Shown: piece by piece, positions 45,001 through 51,654 of the stretch | Layout: each line of letters begins with the position of its first letter | How positions within the stretch are numbered: position 1 is the first letter of the stretch | Made by a program: the position numbers and the translations under genes | Notes under the pieces: model-generated | Databases searched by the model: none | The model's input: the letters and a program-made list of their open reading frames with translations, nothing else | What the model was told of the DNA's origin: nothing | Source of the DNA: Dendrolimus kikuchii | Taxonomy: Eukaryota > Arthropoda > Insecta > Lepidoptera > Lasiocampidae | Assembly: GCA_019925095.2 (NCBI GenBank) | Contig: CM034412.1 | Coordinates: 4,402,001 to 4,466,000, forward strand | Direction of reading: 5' to 3' | DNA length: 64,000 nt

Positions 45001-46093
45001 TTTGGACTTCTTTTGTTTAGTTTGTGTTTAAAATATTTGTGATTAAAAAACATAGCCCATTGTGTATTGTAATCTTTTATCGCAGTCATTAGCCAGGTGT
45101 GATTGTAGGAAATTCGGTCACGCGGCCGAGCTGACATATTGCATCCGTGCAGTATAAAGCAATGCCTCGATTGATGGAAGAGGCAGTCGAGCGATAACCA
45201 CAAGCGGAGCAAGACTTGTGTACGGTACATTCGGTAATCTATTTAGTGACGGACTTGTGGGCACGGGTTATTGAATCGTGCATTACTTTTGGACTGGTTG
45301 TATTCAGTTACATTTGAACCTCTGTGTACAACACATGTGTTTGTATAGTTCTAATAAACTCTATAATAATTCCAACGGCATTTTAATTCGAGTCCCTGCA
45401 ACTAGTAACAATATTTTTATATTTTTCTTCTAACTTTTAATATTGGTAATACGCATTTTTTTTATTGCAGGAGTTCAACAGGCAGACGGCCCACTTGATG
45501 GAAAGCGGTTACCATATCTATGGACATTTGCAATACCAAAGGTGCTACATATGCGCCGCTGCTCTCTTAAGTGAGTCTGGAACCTGGTCACTAATGCCGG
45601 AACACATATCAAGGTTATTATGGCGACATACTTTAGACCAGGGGTGGTAACCATCCAGTCGGGCAAATGCCCTACCACCTGGCTGTGGGTTGTTAAGTCG
45701 CCTCTTACGACAGGCCGCCCGGCCGCAGGAAATTGTATTCTGTCTCCGTTCCTGCACGGATAAAACGCAATTAATGTTGTAGGGAACTTTATTCTAACTA
45801 ATCGATATTTCTGCAATTTCTCAGGTCTCAACAGTATACCTCACACATTGACCAGTGAAATGTACAGCACTAAAGTCCGTGGTCTCGGCACTTCGGTCTC
45901 CTATATCTCCGCCTGGATATCAGGGTTGTTTTGTTTGACGGTCTCGAGCTACCTTATGATCTACCTCGGGAGCCACTTCACGTTCTGGCTCTTTGCTATT
46001 GTGAATGGTGTTGCCTTCGTCTTTGGAATTTTAGTCGTGCCTGAAACGACTGGCAAGACTCTCACCGAAATTGATGATATGATGGCTGATTAA
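35845..46093 (+). CDS. Gene B: Tret1-like MFS sugar transporter, complete
   Basis: Eight exons: 35845-36098, 36622-36695, 40488-40640, 41155-41353, 41476-41666, 41998-42386, 43286-43397 and 45825-46093. They join without a stop to about 546 residues. An 85-residue acidic, Asn/Lys-rich N-terminus precedes the 12-helix porter core. Signatures are 'DGYSVGWSAPVIIKLQ', NIIGRKP, SPEIRGTL, PETHVYY in place of PESPRYL, QMNSGIN in helix 7, [17 protein letters not shown] and [12 protein letters not shown]. The role is probably facilitative sugar uptake at the plasma membrane; substrate unknown. One intron (43398-45824) seems to use a GC donor. The ATG is chosen because gene C has an aligned ATG with the same following residues. 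Introns 2, 6 and 7 are loaded with repeats. Confidence 0.9.
36099..36621. other. Gene B intron 1
   Basis: A 523-nt AT-rich intron; no repeat recognised. Confidence 0.6.
36622..36695 (+). CDS. Gene B exon 2
   Basis: A 74-nt exon, ttttcag left and GTAAGT right, encoding 'ALKLGIFCSKLISLRRQIFI' and a CCC run. It is the positively charged lead-in and the start of helix 1. Confidence 0.8.
36696..37240. other. Gene B intron 2, first part
   Basis: AT-rich; no repeat with a second copy in the window. Confidence 0.35.
37240..37935 (+). other. Unexplained spliced-looking small unit in gene B intron 2
   Basis: 37240-37342 looks like a leader ('tggcgccattttgtacggag') ending in a GTATGT donor at 37344. 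A ttttag precedes ATG at 37724 ('MSSKIHW'). The frame must shift within an A-run to continue as 'TWDLYNTSKEEQCGLKELEP' and 'FEYVNLSQTADGDFN', stop 37932. The protein is not recognised. It could be the 5' end of a host gene retro-inserted or the start of a DNA transposon. It is cut by a Rep-B fragment. Confidence 0.3.
37939..38022 (+). mobile_element. Rep-B LTR fragment (copy 3)
   Basis: TGTTGCGAG start, then 'attattatagagtttataag' and 'actatacaaacacgtat'. Only the first ~85 bp of the LTR remain. Confidence 0.65.
38023..38440. other. Gene B intron 2, unrecognised part
   Basis: AT-rich; nothing seen. Confidence 0.3.
38441..38705 (-). pseudogene. Rep-E LINE 3' end
   Basis: Minus-strand 'MDGYRSRGRPRHTFHDQID', 'RVLAEGDVRSLKNRR', 'MTRLMNVKEASEVCKN' and 'RAYPARELA' stop, followed on this strand by (TATG)n. 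Same family as 42911-43243 and the long element 51655-54548. Confidence 0.85.
38736..39440 (+). pseudogene. Rep-D LINE C-terminus and 3' UTR
   Basis: Broken frames encode 'ILDYADVCYLNLTQEQLIKL', 'LQNVCIRFIFGVKKYDHF' and 'KKLEWLDISLHRNTHLLN', a LINE RT thumb region. The 3' UTR includes 'actgtaatctgctgtccatg' and 'tgcctggaagagatcgcttt', then a 'gtgaacaataaaatg' end. 3' UTR relatives are at 43440-43575, 48060-49740, 54775-54916 and 60860-60989. Confidence 0.75.
39601..39755 (-). mobile_element. tRNA-derived SINE
   Basis: On the minus strand an A-box-like TAGTTGAGCGG (39740-39730) and a B-box-like GGATTCGATCC (39686-39676) are 43 bp apart, as in tRNA-type pol III promoters. The tail region follows ('tttactatggtggtatgggt'), and a similar tail phrase occurs near 55165. 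Confidence 0.6.
39770..40250. other. Possible second LTR-type repeat in gene B intron 2
   Basis: It begins TGTTACATACGAGCGGGG, has pyrimidine-rich blocks ('aactcaccactaaactcgtc') and a TATATA at about 40222. This resembles a gypsy LTR start and promoter, but no second copy or target duplication is visible. Confidence 0.3.
40252..40443. repeat. ~95-bp tandem duplication upstream of gene B exon 3
   Basis: Two diverged units share 'ccgttattctttt', 'tctatccctttctaaa' and 'ttcttcc(t/c)gaatc'. The second ends 45 bp before the exon 3 acceptor. Confidence 0.65.
40488..40640 (+). CDS. Gene B exon 3
   Basis: A 153-nt exon encoding 'SYIGFISDGYSVGWSAPVII' and 'MISDTASSWLAAIILTGVVG', helix 1 end to helix 2 start. 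Tret1-like GYxVGWSAP motif. GTAAGT donor. Confidence 0.88.
40641..41154. other. Gene B intron 3
   Basis: 514 nt, AT-rich, no repeat recognised. Confidence 0.6.
41155..41353 (+). CDS. Gene B exon 4
   Basis: A 199-nt exon encoding '[20 protein letters not shown]', helix 3 ('MYFGRFLTGFSESFS') and 'RLLYIGEIS'. GTAAGC donor. Confidence 0.92.
41476..41666 (+). CDS. Gene B exon 5
   Basis: A 191-nt exon encoding '[20 protein letters not shown]' and 'CCFVPETHVYYTLK'. The usual PESPRYL is PETHVYY here and in gene C, so Ser-Pro is replaced by Thr-His. Confidence 0.92.
41667..41997. other. Gene B intron 5
   Basis: 331 nt with no recognised repeat. Confidence 0.6.
41998..42386 (+). CDS. Gene B exon 6
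   Basis: A 389-nt exon: cytoplasmic linker 'KSCLKYLKRSNEIDVEL', helix 7 '[19 protein letters not shown]', helix 8, and 'IDRFGRRLLLSISTGGVSIC'. GTAAGA donor. One codon longer than gene A's exon. Confidence 0.92.
42471..42690 (-). repeat. Rep-A, 5'-truncated copy
   Basis: A T-rich tail then 'ttgcaggagttcagcagaca'. It ends at 'gtcgagcaaatac', lacking the first ~100 bp of Rep-A. 5' truncation with an intact A-tail suggests target-primed reverse transcription. Confidence 0.8.
42911..43243 (+). pseudogene. Rep-E LINE 3' end with (TATG)n tail
   Basis: An open stretch of 99 codons: 'MKVRKRMLRWFGHVERMHDE', 'RSRGRPRHTFHDQIDRV', 'NVKEASEVCKNGPKWRSV' and 'RAYPARELA' stop, then (TATG)n. It lies 43 bp before gene B exon 7. 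Confidence 0.85.
43286..43397 (+). CDS. Gene B exon 7, followed by a GC donor
   Basis: A 112-nt exon encoding 'IMGTYFYIEKYHHSSISELG' and 'MITAFIFYNVG'. To keep the length and phase of gene A's exon it must end at 43397, where the intron begins GCAAGT. The only nearby GT (43394) would break the phase. GC-AG introns are a known minor class and GCAAGT is their consensus. Confidence 0.85.
43440..43575 (-). repeat. Rep-D LINE 3' end
   Basis: The reverse complement of the 'ggttgtctggaagag' 3' end, starting with 'tttatttctcaccaaa' and ending 'ttccagacaacctaa'. Confidence 0.7.
43576..44046. other. Gene B intron 7, unrecognised part
   Basis: No repeat identified; AT-rich. Confidence 0.3.
44047..44308 (-). 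repeat. Rep-I non-LTR 3' end (copy 2) with (TAA)n tail
   Basis: The reverse complement of 13543-13790. The (TAA)n tract at 44047-44070 sits where copy 1 has (AT)n. Confidence 0.65.
44348..44660 (+). repeat. Rep-A, full-length copy
   Basis: From 'tttatccgtgcaggaacgga' to 'cctgcaataaaaaatc' plus an A-rich tail. A small internal deletion removes part of the 'cttaagagagcagcagcgc' segment. Confidence 0.8.
44735..44780 (+). repeat. RTE 3' coding-end scrap
   Basis: 'aggcctatgtctagcagagg' matches the RTE end 'aggcctacgtctagcagtgg' at 25061-25080. Confidence 0.45.
44930..45414 (-). mobile_element. Rep-B solo LTR (copy 4)
   Basis: 44934 (TGTTACGACC) to 45410 (CTAGTAACA), in opposite orientation to copies 1, 5 and 6. 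Flanks GTAT (44930-44933) and ATAT (45411-45414) differ by one base, consistent with an aged 4-bp duplication. Lies in gene B's last intron. Confidence 0.7.
45456..45764 (-). repeat. Rep-A, full-length copy before gene B exon 8
   Basis: A T-run then 'attgcaggagttcaacaggc', ending 'cctgcacggataaa'. ACGCA occurs immediately outside both ends and may be a 5-bp target duplication. The copy ends about 60 bp before the exon 8 acceptor. Confidence 0.85.
45825..46093 (+). CDS. Gene B exon 8 (terminal)
   Basis: A 269-nt exon: 'GLNSIPHTLTSEMYSTKVRG', helices 11-12 and '[18 protein letters not shown]', TAA. AATAAA at 46140-46145 is the likely poly(A) signal. Confidence 0.92.
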
Positions 46094-46139
46094 TTTTTTT
46101 TTTAATTTTTTAATGTAAAAATGTTGGTAATTTTTTAAC

Positions 46140-46145
46140 AATAAA
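46140..46145 (+). terminator. Candidate poly(A) signal of gene B
   Basis: AATAAA 47 nt after the stop codon. Confidence 0.6.
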
Positions 46146-46600
46146 TATTTACTTTCGTTTGTTATTTTTCTTTTTTATAAGCACATATGTTTCGTCATTT
46201 TAGGTTAGATCTATTAGTTGTAAGCATTTAGTCATCAGGATAGCATCAGAATTTTCCACGGTATTATTCAAAAGTTGAGGTGAGGACGCATTTTAGTAGT
46301 AACCAGAGAAGGCCATTTAAATTCAATGTGTTTAATTGTGTGACAAAATCAAAACATGTACCTATTTACAGATGTTAAACCCTTTAGCTCACTATTAGCA
46401 TATATGTGTCCGCGATGAGAGTGCAGATCGCGTTTGTGCACGTGATCGTTAATTGTGTTGTTGTCTCACTCTGTTTATATAGGAGTTGTATGATTTGTAT
46501 GAAATGGGTATATTTTCTTGGTATATTACGAGATAGTGATAGTTTTAGTCTTGCGGCTTTTTGTTATATCGATAAATATATCGATAATTGTCTTAAGGGT
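46146..46600. other. Intergenic downstream of gene B
   Basis: No gene or repeat with a second copy in the window recognised. Confidence 0.35.
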
Positions 46601-46804
46601 TAGCATAACATAACATAACGTAACATAATTCTTTATTTCCTCTTTAAGTATACAGAGAAACTTAAAACTAGTAACAACATTAACTAAGAGGCTGGTGCCT
46701 GAATTAGGTTAAGAAGAAACCTGTGGTACAGGTCACCAGGATCAACCCGTTGGCTAATTAAGAGAAGAAAAAAGAAAATATACTAACTTAAAATTATTAT
46801 AAAT

Positions 46805-46916
46805 AATCGTGTTAGAGTGAGTCTTTCAAGTGCATATGTGTGATGTAGTGTCTGGGTATCAATCGTGTTAGAGTAAGTCTTTCAAGTGTATATGTGTGAT
46901 GTAGTGTCTGTGTATC
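46805..46916. repeat. 56-bp tandem duplication
   Basis: Two units beginning AATCGTGTTAGAGT at 46805 and 46861, differing at a few sites; within the LINE 3' UTR. Confidence 0.9.
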
Positions 46917-46930
46917 TGTAAGTTCGCATA

Positions 46931-47514
46931 GGTGATGTAAGAATCGTGAGCGTAATTCCCTGCTCCGCTCCCGCCAAAGGAGGACGCGCCGACGCCGGAG
47001 GTCGGATAGTGACCTTCGGCCGCCGTAAGCGGGCGGCGTGGGTGGGGCCCCTAGGGGTATAGGGGTTCTCACTCACCCGCATATGCCGTCGAGATGAGAG
47101 TGCGAGTGTTCCGCGCGCGCTCATCTCTCTTCCCGTGGGGCGCGTTACAGACCGCCCCACGCGTGGAATAGACCTAAGTATGTAGCCGGGGGATACGTCC
47201 CCTGGCATAGGAAGAGGCCCAGTGAGGGGGGCCCACGCCTGCCAGGGCACGCGGAGTTGGGAAGCCCGTTACACGTAGCCCTGGCATAAGGCGCAGGACG
47301 GAACACCCAGGGGTTTTAGTGGGTATCCCTAACTGGGCCGTGGCAATAGCGTGGCACCGGTTTTGACCGGGCACGCCAGTGCCACCCCCGATCTGGCGAA
47401 TCCCACACTCACATCGGTCGCGAACATCCCCCCAGGCTTCTGTGCCTGTCGCGGCTTAGTCCTCAAACGGATTTCCCCTGGCCAAAAAAAAAAAAAAAAA
47501 GGTGATGTAAGAAT
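46931..47514 (+). mobile_element. R1-clade LINE 3' UTR fragment with perfect 14-bp TSD
   Basis: GGTGATGTAAGAAT occurs at 46931-46944 and 47501-47514. Between them is a GC-rich fragment ending in a pure A-run (47485-47500). It shares 'aggggttttagtgggtatcc', 'gtgccacccccgatctggcg' and 'caaacggatttcccctg' with 8190-8355 and the reverse of 29533-29700. Confidence 0.9.
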
Positions 47515-47860
47515 AAGTATGTGTGATTGAGCGGGAGCAAATGAGTCAGAGAATGTTGTGTAAGAAGTGTCAGGAAATCATGGAGGGGATTAGGAAATAA
47601 CGTTGATAGTGGAAAACAGCATAGTCATTTAGGAATATACAAGAGGTCTTCAGTGGACTGATAGTCGAGAGTTTTTAAGAAGTTAGTAATTTTTGCTTTA
47701 CAAGTACATTTATTAAGGGGGTATATGTTTAATATATTATTTATTTTATTATAAAGGAAATCACCCAGAAAACAAAAGAAATTTTGTGTGCGACTAGTAC
47801 GAAATAAAGGAGTTATACAAACATCTAGTTTACGTCGTTTTTCTATAGCCCCATTAAAAT

Positions 47861-48060
47861 AGGTTAACTAAATGATACAGACTACACTTTGTTTCGCTTT
47901 TGACAGTCGTACAATGTATTTGTAGTTTTGGTTACATTTGTAAGTTACGTTACCATTTTTTATGATCTGTCTGACTTTAGAACTAATTAGTAAAAAAAAA
48001 ATAAAAAATAGACAGCCAACACTTAATTGTTCTACAAACAAAAATGCACAACTAAACAAT
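47861..48060. other. Intergenic, nothing recognised
   Basis: Short AT-rich stretch before the Rep-D palindromic cluster. Confidence 0.3.
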
Positions 48061-48192
48061 AGTTACTTGGTAAAACAAAGGCAGCCTTATCGCTTAAAAC
48101 GATCTCTTCCATGCAGCTTGACTCAAATTAAATTATTTAAGTATGTAACAAACAAATAAATAAACATATAAAAATAACAAAGATATGTTCAG

Positions 48193-48250
48193 ACTTCAGA
48201 CTGTAATCTGCTGTCCATGTATACATGGACAGCAGATTACAGTCTGAAGT
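48193..48250. repeat. Perfect 58-bp palindrome
   Basis: Arms of 29 bp (ACTTCAGACTGTAATC... centred on GTATAC at 48221/48222) with no loop and no mismatch. One arm matches the Rep-D 3' UTR segment at about 39287-39316. Confidence 0.9.
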
Positions 48251-48346
48251 ATAGTAAGCTAGGAGATACATTATTACGTACGATCAGTCTTACGGAATAA
48301 TGTATGTGCTAGTTTACTAGCTGTGAGAAAAGATAAATCCTCTGCC

Positions 48347-49148
48347 ATATTGTTACGAGTGCGGGACTCTTATCCGTGCAGGAACGGAGAAAGAATACAA
48401 TTTCCTGCGGCCGGGCGGCCTGTCGTAAGAGGCGACTAAACCACCCACAGCCAGGTGGTAGGGCAGTTGCCCGACTGGATGGCTACCACCCCTGGTCTAA
48501 ACCATGCCGCCATAACAACTTTGAGTTGTGTTCCGGCATTAGTGACCAGGTTCCAGACTCACTTAAGAGAGCAGCAGCGCATTTGTAGCACCTTTGGTGT
48601 TGCAAATGTCCATAGGCGATGGTAACCGCTTTCCATCCAGTGGGCCGTCTGCCTGTCTGGTGAACTCCTGCAATAAAAAAATATAAAAAAACTCGAATTA
48701 AAAATGCCGTGGGAATTACTGTAAAATTTACTAGAACTATACAAACACGTATAACACAGGTACAAATATAACTGGACACAACCAGCTCAAATTTCACGAT
48801 TCAATAACACGAGTAAAGTCCGTCACTATACAGCTTATCGAATGTACACACGTCTTGCTTGTATCGTAATCGTCGCTTGACTGCCTCCCGTTCGGGCATT
48901 CCTTTTATCCTGTACAAATACAAGATGTCTCGACGCAAAACAATAATTTCCACGAATTAGATCAACACACCTGTCTATAAAAGGGCTGCTTTTACTGCCA
49001 TAAAGGATTACAATACACAATAGACTGTTTTTCTTAATTACAAATTTTAAACACAAAGTAAATAAAAGAAGTCCAAATGCGGGTAGGTAATAAACCGTTC
49101 TTTATGGCAGGCAGGTGTGCCTTTGCTTTTGTCGGCATGTAACTATAT
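48347..49148 (+). mobile_element. Rep-B solo LTR (copy 5) with nested Rep-A
   Basis: The LTR runs from 48351 (TGTTACGAG) to 49144 (GTAACT) and is flanked by ATAT (48347-48350, 49145-49148). The empty site is seen in the Rep-D relative at about 39214-39235 ('gccatatttaaaaattc'), confirming the duplication. A Rep-A copy (48370-48690) lies inside. Confidence 0.85.
48370..48690 (+). repeat. Rep-A, full-length copy inside the Rep-B LTR
   Basis: It starts 'ttatccgtgcaggaacgg' and ends 'cctgcaataaaaaaatataa'. ACTC flanks both sides, where intact LTR copies have a single 'gactcgaattaaa' context. Confidence 0.85.
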
Positions 49149-49740
49149 TTAAAAATTCACTCAGGAATCACAATGTTAGTAAATGTTTCCTGAGTGAATT
49201 TATAAATATGGCAGAGGAGTTAACTTTCCTGACGTCAGTGGGCAAAGACTTCTAAGAAAGACAGCCTGCGTGGCGAAGGAGTTCAGATAAAATGTTGAAG
49301 ATTTTGTAGGTGCCATTAACAGGAGACAATTTATGGAGTGCTAATTGAGGGTGTGTAACGTATAAAGTAAGTTGAAACATTCCTTAAGGCTTAAGGTAAG
49401 GAGGAGTACAAGGTATAAACAGTATACGATATAGTAAATTGAGAAGATGCGCATTCCGACGAAGTGAGATAGGCAACCACTTGAGCTTTTTGCGGTATTC
49501 AGAAAAGTTGTCAATTTTTTAAAAATCAAATATAAACCTTATACAAACATTTTTAAGTAGCTTAAGCTTAGTAAGTTCCTCATGAGTGAGATTAAGATAG
49601 TAAGCATCGGTATAGTAAGGTAAGGATGGGTAGTAAAACTGATTGAGCAAGCGAAATCTTAACGGCAGTCGGAAGAAAATTTTTCAGCCTCCTAAGCGAT
49701 GCATATGACGCAAAAATCTTGCCGCTTAATCTAGTAAATT

Positions 49741-50208
49741 GGGGTCGCCAACACAATTACTCGTCTATATTACGCCAAGATCAAATTATACGTCAGTAAT
49801 CAAATTGGTAAATCTGCAGAAATACTTATAATGAAAGGATTTTAAATTGTTTACCACAAATACAATAAAACAAATTTTAAATAATATTAGGCAATTATTA
49901 GCGAAATAAATAAATACAACAAAGGCAATAGAATACAAACAACTACAATCAAAATTAAAATTAATAAATAATCTACTAATCACTACGTAAGTTCCGTAGA
50001 AAATGAAAACATTTTGATACTCGGGTAGCCCGGGGATCTGTCTGTAACCAACAATAATGTATTAAAATAAAGCTAATATACAAATAGTAAAACATAAGGT
50101 AATATAAAAATGTACAAAAATATGGTACTGAAACGATATACTTTGATATATACGTTTCTTCAGTACTAGAAAAGAAGTTTAGCAAATAGTCAAAAACGTA
50201 GATACATA
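49741..50208. other. Intergenic, nothing recognised
   Basis: AT-rich; no feature resolved. Confidence 0.3.
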
Positions 50209-50685
50209 ATATTGTTACGAGTTGCAGGAGTCGAATTAAAATACCGTTGGAATTATTATAGAGTTTATTAGAACTATGCAAACACGTATAACACAGGTAC
50301 AAATATAACTGAATACAACCAGTCCAAACGTAATGCACAATTAAATAACACGCGCAAAGTCCGTCACTAAATAGATTACCGAATGTACACCAGTCTTGCT
50401 CCGCTTGAGGTTATCGCTCGACTGCCTCATCCATCAATCGACGCGTTGCTTTGTACTGCACGGATGCAATAGGTCTGCTCGCCGGCGTGAGCGAATTTCC
50501 TAGAATCACACCTGGCTATTGACTGCCATAAAAAATTACAATACACAATGGGCTGTTTTTCTAATCACAAATTTTAAACACAAAGTAAACAAAAGAAGTC
50601 CAAATGTCGAAAAAGTAATAAAATGTGTTTCTACAGGGCTGCAGGTGTGAATTTGCCTTTGTTGGCGCCTCGATCGTAACAATAT
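50209..50685 (+). mobile_element. Rep-B solo LTR (copy 6), best preserved
   Basis: 50213-50681 with ends TGTTACGAG and GATCGTAACA, flanked by ATAT on both sides. It contains 'acacgtataacacaggtaca' and an AATAAA-type motif ('gtaataaaatgtg') near the 3' end. Confidence 0.8.
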
Positions 50686-50819
50686 CTTATATATATAGGA
50701 ACCCCTACTAGGATAGAATATAATGGTCCTTGTTTAATACAACGAGTCTAGACATAGAAAAGAATAGTTACAACTACATATATATATAAGCTGTGTAAAC
50801 TTAAAAAGACACAAATAGA

Positions 50820-50828
50820 TATATATAT

Positions 50829-50868
<40 letters not shown>
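50820..50868. repeat. (AT)n-rich microsatellite
   Basis: AT dinucleotide tract with a few interruptions. Confidence 0.9.
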
Positions 50869-50869
<1 letters not shown>

Positions 50870-50870
<1 letters not shown>

Positions 50871-51650
50871 AATGTATAACAAAATAGTTGTAATCATTAA
50901 ATAGCAAAGATAAGTAAAGATATTCTAAAAGGACTTGCATATATACAGGATTTCAGCTCTAGAACTTTTTCAAAAATAAAATAAATTGTAACATGTATAT
51001 TACCAATGAGTAAGAAAATTGTAAAACATTAAATAAAGTACCACATCCTTAACAGTCCTTCCTTTACCCATCCATTCACCTACCATCATCCAAATATCCA
51101 TCCACTCAATCATCCACACATTTATCCAAACTAAAACTTACCTAAAACTCCCTGCTATTAAAAAAATTATTTACCCAATAAATAAGTAGGAATAATATAT
51201 AAGTATATGTAAAAGTCTTTATATAAATAGTATTAGTCACGGGCATATCTTGTTTGCCCGGGCAAAAGAAATACTATAAGAATACTTATAATTAATTACC
51301 TCTTTTTGTGCCCAAGCCCTAATTAGTTTAATTGGATACTGCTATATTGAAAATAATTTGCCAGTAATCGTGCAAAAGCTGTATATGAAGGACGGGTATA
51401 GTGTGAGTACAGAATAAATTATATTATATAGTCACTTTCGGATGGTGTACACGTATTAGGCATGGATTAATCTTTACATATCAGAAAACAAAAGCTTTCC
51501 GCGTCTATATTTCTATCTGCCATACCGCACGGATTTTTAATCTGATTTCACCATCAGTCACATAAATTTTAATTTAACCTAATTAAGTTTCATGTAGGTA
51601 AGTAAAATAGAGTTACTTCTTAGGAAATAAAAAACTCTAGTTTTAACCCA
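50870..51650. other. Intergenic, low-complexity in part
   Basis: 51061-51130 is rich in CCATCCA/TCATCCA words. No gene seen. Confidence 0.4.
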
Positions 51651-51654
51651 TGGG

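Larger units (their letters stand above)
46605..47860 (-). pseudogene. Jockey/CR1-like LINE 3' end, interrupted by an R1-clade fragment
   Basis: The minus-strand C-terminus reads 'EKRRKLDVCITPLFRTSRTQ', 'FFCFLGDFLYNKIN' and 'KAKITNFLKTLDYQST', with a stop near 47610. A 3' UTR with a 56-bp tandem duplication (46805-46916) follows, then an AATAAA-like motif and a (CATAA)n tail at 46605-46635. Confidence 0.7.
48060..49740. repeat. Inverted Rep-D LINE cluster
   Basis: Rep-D 3' UTR pieces are arranged head to head. 48060-48221 is reverse-oriented. From 48222 the same end runs on to 'gataaatcctctgccatat' (48350), resuming after the Rep-B LTR at 49145 ('atatttaaaaattcactcag'). From 49183 a reverse-oriented copy continues to about 49740, with LINE thumb translation on the minus strand ('GCLSHFVGMRIFSIYYIVY'). 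Confidence 0.65.
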
